DNA of 64,000 bases from assembly GCA_021414305.1 (NCBI GenBank), contig JAIOOS010000014.1, positions 124,001 through 188,000 on the forward strand, read 5' to 3'. Below the pieces are notes generated by a model, which saw only the letters and a list, made by a program, of their open reading frames with translations, ran no database searches and was not told the origin of the DNA. Source of the stretch: Burkholderiales bacterium (GTDB lineage Bacteria > Pseudomonadota > Gammaproteobacteria > Burkholderiales > Burkholderiaceae_C). Below are positions 44,578-55,699 of this stretch, piece after piece. The number at the start of each line of letters is the position of its first letter. Positions within the stretch are counted from its first letter, which is position 1. The position numbers and the translations under genes are program-made.

Positions 44578-45108
44578 ATGAATTCAATGTACCCAAAGAA
44601 AACGAACGTCAGGAAAAGCCCCAGGAGTCACTCCGAAACCGCGGCGGCGCCGAGCCCGCGCGGACGCACCCAGGTGCGAAGCTCGGGCATCCACGGCAAG
44701 GGCGTGTTCGCCCTGAAGCCGATCAAGGCGGGCACGCGCATCATCGAGTACACCGGCGACGTGATCACGTGGAAGGAGGCGCAACGCCGCCACCCGCACG
44801 ATCCGAACGATCCGAACCATACGTTCTTCTTCCACATCGACGACAAGCGGGTCATCGACGGCGGCACCGGCGGCTCGGCGAAATGGATCAACCACGCCTG
44901 CGACCCGAACTGCGAAGCCGACGAAGACGAAGACGCCGGCCGCGTGTTCATCAAGGCGCTGCGCGACATCGAGCCGGGCGAGGAGCTGAATTACGACTAC
45001 GGGCTGGTGCTCGAAGGTCGCCAGACGAAGAAGGCGAAGAAGCAGTTCGAATGCCGCTGCGGCAGCCCGAAGTGCCGCGGCACCATGCTGGCGCCGAAGA
45101 AGAGGTGA
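44578..45108 (+). CDS. SET-domain protein-lysine methyltransferase-like protein (176 aa)
   Basis: The N-terminal 30 residues are basic (YPKKTNVRKSPRSHSE). The SET domain starts with VRSSGIHGKGVFALKPIKAGTRIIEYTGDVI. It keeps the SAM/active-site motifs INHACDPNC and GEELNYDYG, and ends with a post-SET cysteine cluster CRCGSPKCRGTM that binds zinc. All hallmark residues of an active enzyme are present. SET proteins are mainly eukaryotic but occur in some bacteria. Candidate targets include basic Lys/Ala-rich proteins such as the tail of the adjacent topB product, which is speculation. It overlaps birA by 4 bases (GTGA). Confidence 0.92.
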   Translation: MNSMYPKKTNVRKSPRSHSETAAAPSPRGRTQVRSSGIHGKGVFALKPIKAGTRIIEYTGDVITWKEAQRRHPHDPNDPNHTFFFHIDDKRVIDGGTGGSAKWINHACDPNCEADEDEDAGRVFIKALRDIEPGEELNYDYGLVLEGRQTKKAKKQFECRCGSPKCRGTMLAPKKR

Positions 45109-45950
45109 GCACGGGCGGGCTGCCGGCGGTCGAGGTCGCGCGGGTCGCAGAGACGGGCTCGACCAACGCCGACCTGCTCGCCTGGGCCCGCAGCGCCCCT
45201 GCCGGCGTCGCCCTCGTGCCGCGCGCGCTGGTGGCCGAACGGCAGACCGCCGGCCGCGGCCGGCTGGGGCGAACCTGGGCGGCGACGCCGGGCGCCTCGC
45301 TCACCTTCTCGCTGGCCTGGCCGCTGGCGGCCGGAATCGACCTCTCCGGCCTCTCGCTGGCCGTCGGCGTGGCCCTGGCCGGCACGCTCGACCCGAAGCC
45401 CGCAGAGGCCCTGCGGATCGGCCTGAAGTGGCCGAACGACCTCTGGCTGGTCGGCACCGGCGAGCCGGGGCGCAAGCTCGGCGGCGTGCTGATCGAGACG
45501 GTGCCGCGCGGCATCGGCCGCGTCGCCGTGATCGGCATCGGCCTCAACCTCCTGGAGCAGCGCGTCGCAGGCGCTTCGAGCGGCGTGGCCTGGCTGGCCG
45601 AGATCGACGCTGCGGCCGCGGCGAGCGCGGCGACGCTGCCCGATCGGCTGCTCTCGGACCTGGCGGTCGCCCTCCACCGCTTCGAGCGCGAGGGTTTCCC
45701 TGCCTTCGCCGCTGCCTTCGCCGAGCGCGATCTGCTGCGCGGACGGACCGTGCGCTCGGCGGCGGGCAACGGCCCCGGCCCCGGCCCCGGCCACGAAGGC
45801 ATCGCCGCCGGCGTGTCGGCCAGCGGCGAGCTGCTGCTGCGCACCCCCACCGGCCTCGAGCGCATCGGCAGCGGCGAGGTCAGCATGCGCATCGCTGGTG
45901 GGGCGTCGACGGCCCTCGACCCGCAGCCTGCCGCCCGCACGTCATGGTGA
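45105..45950 (+). CDS. birA: Biotin--[acetyl-CoA-carboxylase] ligase
   Basis: The product has 281 residues from GTG. It attaches biotin to the carboxyl-carrier protein. Motifs are ETGSTNADLL, the biotinyl-AMP loop AERQTAGRGRLGRTW, LKWPNDLWL with the catalytic lysine region, KLGGVLIE and GIGLNL. The C-terminal domain is short, and the N-terminal DNA-binding wing of E. coli BirA is absent, so it cannot act as a repressor. The type III pantothenate kinase gene that usually follows in Betaproteobacteria is not here. Confidence 0.93.
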   Translation: MSTGGLPAVEVARVAETGSTNADLLAWARSAPAGVALVPRALVAERQTAGRGRLGRTWAATPGASLTFSLAWPLAAGIDLSGLSLAVGVALAGTLDPKPAEALRIGLKWPNDLWLVGTGEPGRKLGGVLIETVPRGIGRVAVIGIGLNLLEQRVAGASSGVAWLAEIDAAAAASAATLPDRLLSDLAVALHRFEREGFPAFAAAFAERDLLRGRTVRSAAGNGPGPGPGHEGIAAGVSASGELLLRTPTGLERIGSGEVSMRIAGGASTALDPQPAARTSW

Positions 45951-46387
45951 AGATCGTGCTGGCGCTGCTGCTGGCTGCCAACCTGCTGTTCTTCGGCTTC
46001 ACCCGCGGCTGGTTCGACGGCCTGTTCGGCCTGCACGCGCGCGGCGACCGCGAGCCCGAGCGCATCGCCAACCAGGTGCGGCCGACGACCATCGTCCTCA
46101 TGCCGATGGCTTCTGCGCCGCCCGGCACATCGGGAAGCTGCCTCGAATCGGCGCCGGTCGCCGCCGGAGAAGCCTCCGCCGCTGAAGCCGCCCTGAAGGC
46201 GGCGCTGCCGGCGGGAACGTGGAGCGACCTGCGCAGCGAATCGACCGTCGGCACGGCGACCGTCGTGAGCCATGTCTACCGCGTCGGCAACGCCGACGCG
46301 GCGATGGCCGCGCGCCTCGCGAGCCTCCGGCTCGACAGCTCGGGCCGCGGCTTCAGCGCCTGCGCCCGGCCCGAGCCGGGCCGCTGA
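45944..46387 (+). CDS. Short membrane-anchored protein, possibly degenerate SPOR protein (147 aa)
   Basis: A single N-terminal membrane helix (MVKIVLALLLAANLLFFGFTRGW) is followed by a periplasmic region with CLESAPVAAGEASAAEAALKAALPAGTWSD. The N-terminus is like that of the SPOR-domain proteins that often follow birA-coaX in Betaproteobacteria. However, the C-terminal part is short and only loosely fits a SPOR fold (VSHVYRVGNADAAMAARLASLRL). It starts inside the last codons of birA (7-base overlap). Its end overlaps the convergent subtilase gene by 35 bases. Confidence 0.65.
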   Translation: MVKIVLALLLAANLLFFGFTRGWFDGLFGLHARGDREPERIANQVRPTTIVLMPMASAPPGTSGSCLESAPVAAGEASAAEAALKAALPAGTWSDLRSESTVGTATVVSHVYRVGNADAAMAARLASLRLDSSGRGFSACARPEPGR

Positions 46388-48467
46388 TCGCCCGCGCCGC
46401 GCGGCGCCGCTCGAAGCGCGCGACCGCGGCCAGCGCGAGCACGGCGCTCAGCAGCAGCATCAGCCAGCCGGCGCCGAGGGCGCCGCCACCACCACCACCG
46501 CCACCGCTACCACCCCCACCACCGCCTCCGCCACCGCCGCCCCCCGCGGCGGCCGCGACCGTGACCACGGTGCTCGTGGTCGAGACGTAGTTGTTGTTGT
46601 CGGTCGTCGCCAGGCCGATCGTGAAGGTGCCCGCGGCGGTGGGCGTGACCGTCACGGTCGAGGCGTTGTTGGCGCCGGTGATGGTGGCGCCGGTGGTGCC
46701 AGCCGAGACGATGCTCCACAGGTAGGTCGCGCTTTGACCGGCGCCGATCACCGACGTCGAGGTGACGACGACCGGCTGGCCCGCGGTCGGCGCGGCCGTC
46801 GTCACCGAGAGCTGCGCCTGCACGCCGACAGAGGCGATGACGGCTGCATGCACGTCGAGCATGCCGGCGCCGCAGGTCGAGGTGGTGCAGTAGCACTCGT
46901 CCTGGTCAGCGCCTGACGGCGCCACACACATCGGGATGCCGGCGGTGCCTCCCGTGGTCGGGAACGGGCGCGCGGTCGCCTGCAGCGTCGAGCGAACCTG
47001 CGCTGGGGTCATCGACGGCTTGACCGAGAGCATCAGGCCGGCGGCGCCGGCAACGAGCGGTGCGGCGAAGCTTGTGCCCAGCGACGGCGCCGCGAAGCTG
47101 TCGGTGTAGACCGCGCCGCCAGCCCCGGCGACCGGCGTCGTCGTCCCCGAGTTGGACGTCGTCATGATCGGGTACAGGCACGGCGTACCCGCCAGGATGT
47201 TGACGCAGTTACCGCCCGGCGCGCTGATCGCGATCTGCGGCCCGAGATCCGAGAAGCCCACCTTGTCGCCGACATGGCGCAGGCCGGCGACGGCGATGAT
47301 CCCCGGGCAGTTCGCCGGCGTGCTGACCGCGTGGCCGGCGGTGTTGCCTGCCGAGGCGACCACGACCACGTTGGCGGCGGTGATGCGCGTCATGGCGTCC
47401 TGATACGCCGTGCTGCACGAGCCGGTGCTGCCCAGGCTCATGCTGATGACGTTCGCCTTGTTCGGATTCCTCGGCAGACCTAGCGCAGCCAGTTCTGAAT
47501 CGCTGTAGACGTCGGCGGCCCACTGCATGCCGACGATGATGTCGGAGTCGAAGCCGCCGCACTTGCCGAGCACCCGGATCGGCAGCACGCTGACACTGCG
47601 GCCGACGCTGGCGATGCCGGCGCCGTTGTTGGTGGCCGCGCCGATCAGGCCGAGCGTCTGCGTGCCATGCCACGAGCTGCCTTCGACGGTGCAGCCGGCC
47701 AGCGGGCCGCCGGCGCCCGACGCATTGATCTCGGCCTGCGTCACCCAGTCGCCCGGATCGCTCGGGTCGGCGTCGCGGCCGTTGCCGTCGTTGGCAGTGA
47801 CGAAGACGCCGGCGCTGTCGGGAGCGACCATGTCGTAGCCGGCAAGCATGTTGCCGCCCAGCAGGTCGGGATGGTCCTTGCGCACGCCGGTGTCGAGCAC
47901 GGCGACGACGACGCTGGCGCTGCCGGTGCCGCCGTTCGGAACGTCCCAGGCCTGCTCGGCATTGATCGCGGCCGGGGCGGTGTTGGTGCCGAGCCCGTCC
48001 GGACCGGGCGGCTTCAGGTACCACTGGCCGACCGCCGGGCCGCCGCTCGACGCCGTCACCGCACGGCTGGCGTAGAAGGGATCGTTCGGCGCTGCGACGA
48101 TGTGCTTGCGCTCGTCGGCGACCGCGAACTCGACGTCGGGCTCGGCTGCGAGGCGGGCGGCCAGCGCCGCGGAGCCGAGGCCGCGGGCGGTGACGACGTG
48201 GGTACGAGCGTCGACGCCGGCGCCGGCGGTCAGGCTCAGCCCGATCCGGTCGCCGAGCGCCTGCGCCTGCAGGGTGCGCCGGCCGGTGGCCGTCATCGCC
48301 TGCTTTCTCATCATGTCGGAATCGGCGCGGTACTTGACGATCACACGCGCTTGCACGGCATCGGCGGCGACGGCGGGCCGCACGCCCTGGGCCATCGGTG
48401 CCTGGGCGGCCAGGGGCAGCAGCAGGGCGGCGGCGAGCGCCGCGGCGCTCCGGTTCAGTCTACGCAT
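46353..48467 (-). CDS. Surface subtilisin-like serine protease (S8) with Gly-rich C-terminal sorting tail
   Basis: The product has 704 residues. A signal peptide lies at 1-27. An I9-like propeptide follows at about 35-110 (QARVIVKYRADSD to EFAVADERKHI). The catalytic triad is D192 (VLDTGVRKDHPDL), H267 (SWHGTQTLGLIGA) and S466 (GTSFAAPLVAGAAGLML). After about residue 560 there is an Ig-like/PKD-type beta domain. A run of glycines (about 655-672) then precedes a membrane helix and RRR (LGAGWLMLLLSAVLALAAVARFERRR), in the style of GlyGly-CTERM signals processed by rhombosortase. It is probably secreted and then released or anchored. The small lipoprotein gene lies 17 bases upstream. Confidence 0.93.
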   Translation of the reverse strand: MRRLNRSAAALAAALLLPLAAQAPMAQGVRPAVAADAVQARVIVKYRADSDMMRKQAMTATGRRTLQAQALGDRIGLSLTAGAGVDARTHVVTARGLGSAALAARLAAEPDVEFAVADERKHIVAAPNDPFYASRAVTASSGGPAVGQWYLKPPGPDGLGTNTAPAAINAEQAWDVPNGGTGSASVVVAVLDTGVRKDHPDLLGGNMLAGYDMVAPDSAGVFVTANDGNGRDADPSDPGDWVTQAEINASGAGGPLAGCTVEGSSWHGTQTLGLIGAATNNGAGIASVGRSVSVLPIRVLGKCGGFDSDIIVGMQWAADVYSDSELAALGLPRNPNKANVISMSLGSTGSCSTAYQDAMTRITAANVVVVASAGNTAGHAVSTPANCPGIIAVAGLRHVGDKVGFSDLGPQIAISAPGGNCVNILAGTPCLYPIMTTSNSGTTTPVAGAGGAVYTDSFAAPSLGTSFAAPLVAGAAGLMLSVKPSMTPAQVRSTLQATARPFPTTGGTAGIPMCVAPSGADQDECYCTTSTCGAGMLDVHAAVIASVGVQAQLSVTTAAPTAGQPVVVTSTSVIGAGQSATYLWSIVSAGTTGATITGANNASTVTVTPTAAGTFTIGLATTDNNNYVSTTSTVVTVAAAAGGGGGGGGGGGGSGGGGGGGGALGAGWLMLLLSAVLALAAVARFERRRAARAISGPARAGRRR

Positions 48468-48484
48468 TCGGGTTCACTCCTGGA

Positions 48485-48862
48485 TCACATGACGGCGCCG
48501 CGCTTGCGGCCGTCGAGCTCGACGGCCTCGAAGGCGGACTTGGCCTGGCGCAGGCGAACGATCGCCGCGTCGCAGGCAGGGAGGTCGACGCAACGCAGGC
48601 TGAGCGCGTGCCAGTCTGGGCTCACCGCCGTGCCGTAGCTCGCCGGCACGCCGGCCACGCGGCTGACCTCGGCGGCGATGCCGGCGCGGTCGCCGGAAGG
48701 GCGCGCCAGCTTGACCATCACTCGCACGTCCACCGTGCCCGGCGCGGGCCCGGAGGGCGGCGCGGCGCACGCCGACAGAGCGCTCGCGGCGACAGCGGCC
48801 GCGAAGGGCGCGGCCAGAAGCGCGCGCCCGGGGCGCGCGCCGCGAGGGGAAGTCGACGTCAT
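48485..48862 (-). CDS. Small lipoprotein resembling the subtilase propeptide (125 aa)
   Basis: The lipobox LSAC at about residues 29-32 marks a lipoprotein. The mature part (VDVRVMVKLARPSGDRAGIAAEVSRVAGV to AIVRLRQAKSAFEAVELDGRK) follows the same pattern as the I9-like propeptide of the next gene (ARVIVKYR, LAARLAAEPDVEFAVADERK). Residues RCVDLPAC could form a disulphide. Located 17 bases before the protease on the same strand, it is plausibly a separate membrane-held inhibitor or chaperone of that protease; this is inference from weak similarity. Confidence 0.7.
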   Translation of the reverse strand: MTSTSPRGARPGRALLAAPFAAAVAASALSACAAPPSGPAPGTVDVRVMVKLARPSGDRAGIAAEVSRVAGVPASYGTAVSPDWHALSLRCVDLPACDAAIVRLRQAKSAFEAVELDGRKRGAVM

Positions 48863-48979
48863 TCGGCCCAGTTTAGGACGCGGCCCAGCCGGCGAAGCCG
48901 GGCTTTACCAAGCCTTACCGACCGCTACGCGACGCTCGCCAACTCCATCACGCCCCGGCGTCGCCGGCCGGGATCGGCC

Positions 48980-50302
48980 TCAACGGTCCTTGCGCAGCAC
49001 GCCGAGGGGGCCACCGGGGGTGCCCACGGGAATGGCCGGATCGCCCAGCATGAACACGGTGAAGACCGAGTTGCCGTTCAGCGTCACGGAGACCGGGCCG
49101 TAAAGCGGCGTGAGCGTGCTCGAGGGAGCGACGGAGAGCTGGGCCGCGGCGACGGTGGCGCTGAGCACGGAGTAGGGGGACGCCGTGCCGACCAGCGTGT
49201 TGTTCGCGACGTTGGCGAAGTTGACGTCCATGTTCAGCGGCCCCGCCGTGGCGCCGGTGAGGCCGTTGACCAGGCGCAGCTTGTAGGCGGTGAGCGCCGT
49301 CGGCAGGTGGTTGTCATCGGTGATCAGGTTCGCGCTGGCGCTGCCTGCACTGCCGTAGACCAGCAGGGTGGCATCGCTGCCCGGGACGAGCGGGGTGGCC
49401 GGGGCGGCGACCGAGCCGCCGTTGACGGAGATGTTGATCGCGCTGCCCGAGGGAACGCTGGTGTAGGAGCCGATCGCCGGCGCGACCAGGCCGCTGCCGA
49501 TGGAGACACCGCCCACGTTGGCCGACACGGTGGCCCCGTTCGTCACCGCGGCGACCAGGCGGACGCGCGCGCTGGTGGTGCGGGTGGCGACGTAGGTGGT
49601 CGAGTCCTGGACCAGGACCGAGCCGTTCGCCAGCGTGCCGCCGGTGGTCGGGGTGAGGATCACGGTCGCCACCTGCGTGCTCGCGAGCACGACCGACGGA
49701 ATGTCGAGCCGCAGGTCGCTGGTGTTGCCCTGGCCGGTGACGCGAACGCGATAGGTGCCGGGACCGAACGAGATGAAGTTGCTCGCCTGTACCGAATTGG
49801 AGGAGGTGAAGGTGAAGGTCGGCGACGACAGGGTCGTGATGTCCACGGCCGGGTCGGTGATGTAGACGTCGATCGAACCCGCGTCGGTCGCGGCGTCGAA
49901 CACGCGCACGATCGCCGTGCCTGCCGCCGGCGCGTCGGTGTCTTCGGAGATGACCGAGGTGCGAACCGCACCGCCGCTCTCGTAGGCGATGAGCGCGAAC
50001 TTCTGGTCCTTGCTCACGGTGGGCGCGGTCACAGCGAGCACGCCGCCGGTGTTGGCGTCGTTGATCTGCAGCGAGGGGCTGCCCTCTTCCACGCTGGCAA
50101 AGGCGCTGACGGTATCGGTCGCCGTTCCCGTGATGATGGTCGACGAATTGGCGAGCAGGTTGATCGACGCGTGGGTCAGGGTCGCGTTGACCAGCCGAAC
50201 CGAGGCGTTGCCGTTGCTGTCGGAGCTGCTGCCGCAGCCGGCGAGAAGGGCGGTGGCGAAGGCCACGACGGCCGCGAGGGCCCGGAACCGGAAATTGCGC
50301 AC
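48980..50302 (-). CDS. DUF4397-type lipoprotein with repeated beta domains (440 aa)
   Basis: The start is GTG at 50302, with AAGGAAG 6 bases upstream. The lipobox LLAGC lies near residue 20, followed by a Ser/Asn-rich spacer. Two DUF4397-like beta domains are seen, the first at about 30-240 (ASVRLVNATLTHASINLL, AIVRVFDAATDAGSIDVYI, FGPGTYRVRVTG) and the second at about 240-430 (ARVRLVAAVTNGATVSANV, YKLRLVNGLTGATAGPLNMDV). The repeat unit begins with (A/K)xRLVN/AA. It is exposed at the cell envelope and its function is unknown; the family is common in secreted adhesin-like proteins. Confidence 0.82.
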   Translation of the reverse strand: MRNFRFRALAAVVAFATALLAGCGSSSDSNGNASVRLVNATLTHASINLLANSSTIITGTATDTVSAFASVEEGSPSLQINDANTGGVLAVTAPTVSKDQKFALIAYESGGAVRTSVISEDTDAPAAGTAIVRVFDAATDAGSIDVYITDPAVDITTLSSPTFTFTSSNSVQASNFISFGPGTYRVRVTGQGNTSDLRLDIPSVVLASTQVATVILTPTTGGTLANGSVLVQDSTTYVATRTTSARVRLVAAVTNGATVSANVGGVSIGSGLVAPAIGSYTSVPSGSAINISVNGGSVAAPATPLVPGSDATLLVYGSAGSASANLITDDNHLPTALTAYKLRLVNGLTGATAGPLNMDVNFANVANNTLVGTASPYSVLSATVAAAQLSVAPSSTLTPLYGPVSVTLNGNSVFTVFMLGDPAIPVGTPGGPLGVLRKDR

Positions 50303-50547
50303 TGGTCTTCCTTGTGTCTCGAGCACCGTCGGGTCAACCCCGGGGTCGGGCTCGCGTTGTTGATAGTGAGATCTTCGATTGGAGCCACGCGGCTCGACAT
50401 GGACGTTGCTGCGCGGGTGCGCAATGCAAAGAAATGTCAACGCGTCGTCGTTTGGCAGTGGTCGTGCGTAGATGGAACAGAACTCTTGCCAAGATCGCAG
50501 GTCGATGAAGAGAACCCGCCCCACGGCGTGACGAGGAGCAATCCAGA

Positions 50548-51276
50548 ATGAACACCCCCCTGAAGTCTACCGCCCTGGCGGCCGCCGCCTGTGCCCTGCT
50601 GGCCGCGGCCGGCGCCGCCCAGGCCGCCGAATACGCCAACGTGGTTTCTGCGACCCCGGTGACCGGCTCGTATCCGGTTCCGCGCCAGCAATGCGCCGAA
50701 GGCCAGCGCGTCGTGCCTTCGCAGCCCTCGGGCGGTGGTGCGCTGGTCGGCGCCATCATCGGCGGCGTCGTCGGCAACCAGTTCGGCCATGGCGCCGGCC
50801 GGGTCGCCGCCACCACCATCGGCGCCGTGACCGGCGGCGCGATCGGCAATCAGGCCGAGATCAACAACAACCCCGGCCAGGTCGTCCCGGTGCGCGATTG
50901 CCGCACCGTCAGCAGCTACGAGAACCGGGTGATCGGCTACGACGTGGTCTACGAGTACCACGGCCAGCGCTACAGCACGCGCACCGCCACCGACCCGGGC
51001 CCCCGCCTGGCGATCGACGTGCGCCCGGCGAACAACAGCGCGCCGCTGGACGAGGTCGGCCCGCGCGGCGGCTACTCGGCGGTGCCCCCGGCCTATCCGC
51101 CGACGGGCTACGACCAGGCCCCGCCCGCAAGCTACCCGTACTACTCGGCGCCCGCGCCGGCGTACTACCCGGCCCCGGCCTACTACTACGGCCCGCCGCG
51201 GGCCTATTACGGGCCGGTGATCGGCATCGGCTTCGGCCCCGCCTGGGGCTGGCGCCACGGCTACCGGCACTGGTGA
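50548..51276 (+). CDS. Glycine-zipper (2TM/17-kDa antigen-like) envelope protein (242 aa)
   Basis: A signal peptide lies at 1-27 (ALLAAAGAAQAAE). The glycine-zipper segment GGGALVGAIIGGVVGNQFGHGAGRVAATTIGAVTGGAIGNQ covers about residues 62-105 and should insert in or span the outer membrane. A conserved YDVVYEYHGQRYSTRTATDPGPRLAIDV block follows. The last 80 residues are Pro/Tyr-rich and low complexity (YYPAPAYYYGPP). It converges on gap with no bases between stop codons. The 245-base upstream gap shared with the DUF4397 gene must hold two promoters, but no consensus pair is obvious. Confidence 0.88.
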   Translation: MNTPLKSTALAAAACALLAAAGAAQAAEYANVVSATPVTGSYPVPRQQCAEGQRVVPSQPSGGGALVGAIIGGVVGNQFGHGAGRVAATTIGAVTGGAIGNQAEINNNPGQVVPVRDCRTVSSYENRVIGYDVVYEYHGQRYSTRTATDPGPRLAIDVRPANNSAPLDEVGPRGGYSAVPPAYPPTGYDQAPPASYPYYSAPAPAYYPAPAYYYGPPRAYYGPVIGIGFGPAWGWRHGYRHW

Positions 51277-54457
<3,181 letters not shown>

Positions 54458-54526
54458 TTTTCGAAGCTTCCGTGCGCGGGTGAGCCTGCCATTTTAGGGT
54501 GCCGGGAAAGGACGAACCCCGGGCCG

Positions 54527-54532
54527 GATAAT
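54527..54532 (+). promoter_or_regulatory. -10 element of speD, implying a leaderless mRNA
   Basis: GATAAT lies 7 bases before the speD ATG, and no Shine-Dalgarno sits between. With the usual 6-7 base spacing, transcription would start at or next to the ATG. No clear -35 is present. Confidence 0.45.
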
Positions 54533-54539
54533 CCGGCCG

Positions 54540-54923
54540 ATGCAGGGTCTTCACCTCACCGCCGACCTCCGCGGCTGCGCCGCCGGCCGGCCCGAGATGA
54601 TCGACACGGCGAGCCTGCGCCGGCTGTGCCTCGACGCCGTCGCGCACTCGGGCCTCACTCCCGTCGGCGAGCTGTTCCATCGCTTCGTGCCCGCGTCCGC
54701 AGGCGCGGCGGGCGAAGGGCCGAGCGGCATCACCGGCGTCGTGCTGCTCGCCGAGTCGCACCTCGCGGTCCACACCTGGCCCGAGCTCGAGGCGGCGACG
54801 CTCGACGTCTACGTCTGCAACCTGGGCGCCGACAACTCGGCGCGCGCCGAGGCGCTGATGGACGCGCTGGTCGCGGCGTTCGCGCCCGCCCGGATCGAGC
54901 GCCACGCGCACCGGCGCGGCTGA
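54540..54923 (+). CDS. speD: S-adenosylmethionine decarboxylase proenzyme (SpeH type)
   Basis: The product has 127 residues, the class 1B size. The self-cleavage site is AESHLAVHTWPE, with the pyruvoyl-forming serine S73 after E72. GLHLTADLRGC at the N-terminus and ATLDVYVCN near the end are family features. It provides decarboxylated SAM for spermidine synthesis. No speE gene is adjacent. It ends 2 bases before the nucleotidyltransferase start. Confidence 0.93.
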   Translation: MQGLHLTADLRGCAAGRPEMIDTASLRRLCLDAVAHSGLTPVGELFHRFVPASAGAAGEGPSGITGVVLLAESHLAVHTWPELEAATLDVYVCNLGADNSARAEALMDALVAAFAPARIERHAHRRG

Positions 54924-54925
54924 CG

Positions 54926-55699
54926 ATGAAGGCGATCGTCCTCGCCGCCGGCCGCGGCAGCCGGATGCGTCCGCTCTCCGATGCGACGCCCAAGCCGCTG
55001 CTCGCGGTGCACGGCAAGCCGCTGATCGAATGGCACCTCGAGGCGCTCGCCGCCGGCGGCGTGCGCGAGGTCGTGATCAACACCGCCTGGCTCGAGGAGC
55101 AGATCGTCGCCGCGCTCGGCGACGGCTCGCGCTTCGGCCTGCGGATCGCCTACTCGATGGAGGGTCGCGACCACGGCGGCGCGCTCGAGACCGCGGGCGG
55201 CATCGCCAAGGCGCTGCCGCTGCTCGGCGACGTGTTCTGGGTCGTCTCGGCCGACGTCTGGGCGCCCGACTTCTGCTTCACCGCCGCGGCGCACGACGCC
55301 TTCATCGCCAGCGGCCGCCTCGGGCGCCTCTGGCTGGTGCCGAATCCGCACTTCCATCCGGGCGGCGACTTCGGCCTTGGTGCCGACGGCATGGGCCTGG
55401 CCGACAGCGCCGGCCCCGACGGCCAGCGCTGGACCTACGCCAACATCGCCCTGCTCCGCGCCTCGATGTTCGCCGGCATCGCCCCGGGCACGGTGGCGCC
55501 GCTCGCGCCGCTGCTCTACGCCGGCATGCGGGCCCGGCAGATCGGCGCCGAGATCTGGCGCGGCCGCTGGGAGAACGTCGGCACGCCGGAGCAGCTCGCT
55601 GCGCTCGACGCCGCTCCGCCCGCGGCAACGGGATCGGCTACGCCGCCCGCTGGCGGCTCCGCTGCTTCCGATCGTGATTCCAGCGAACGAGGATCATGA
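54926..55699 (+). CDS. Sugar-1-phosphate nucleotidyltransferase, MurU-like
   Basis: The product has 257 residues. The nucleotide-binding motif is MKAIVLAAGRGSRMRPLSDATPKPLLAVHGKPLI. It is followed by VVINTAWLEEQIVAALGDG, YSMEGRDHGGALETAGGI and a GRWENVGTPEQL end, which is the MurU (N-acetylmuramate-1-phosphate uridylyltransferase) pattern. MurU recycles peptidoglycan sugars with the kinase AmgK, whose gene normally sits next to it; none is seen in this window. The last 62 bases overlap the convergent membrane-protein gene. Confidence 0.85.
   Translation: MKAIVLAAGRGSRMRPLSDATPKPLLAVHGKPLIEWHLEALAAGGVREVVINTAWLEEQIVAALGDGSRFGLRIAYSMEGRDHGGALETAGGIAKALPLLGDVFWVVSADVWAPDFCFTAAAHDAFIASGRLGRLWLVPNPHFHPGGDFGLGADGMGLADSAGPDGQRWTYANIALLRASMFAGIAPGTVAPLAPLLYAGMRARQIGAEIWRGRWENVGTPEQLAALDAAPPAATGSATPPAGGSAASDRDSSERGS

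Noticed and set aside
46480-46550. CCACCACCG-type tandem repeat that looks like a microsatellite
   Set aside because: It encodes the glycine run of the subtilase sorting tail, so it is explained by protein function.
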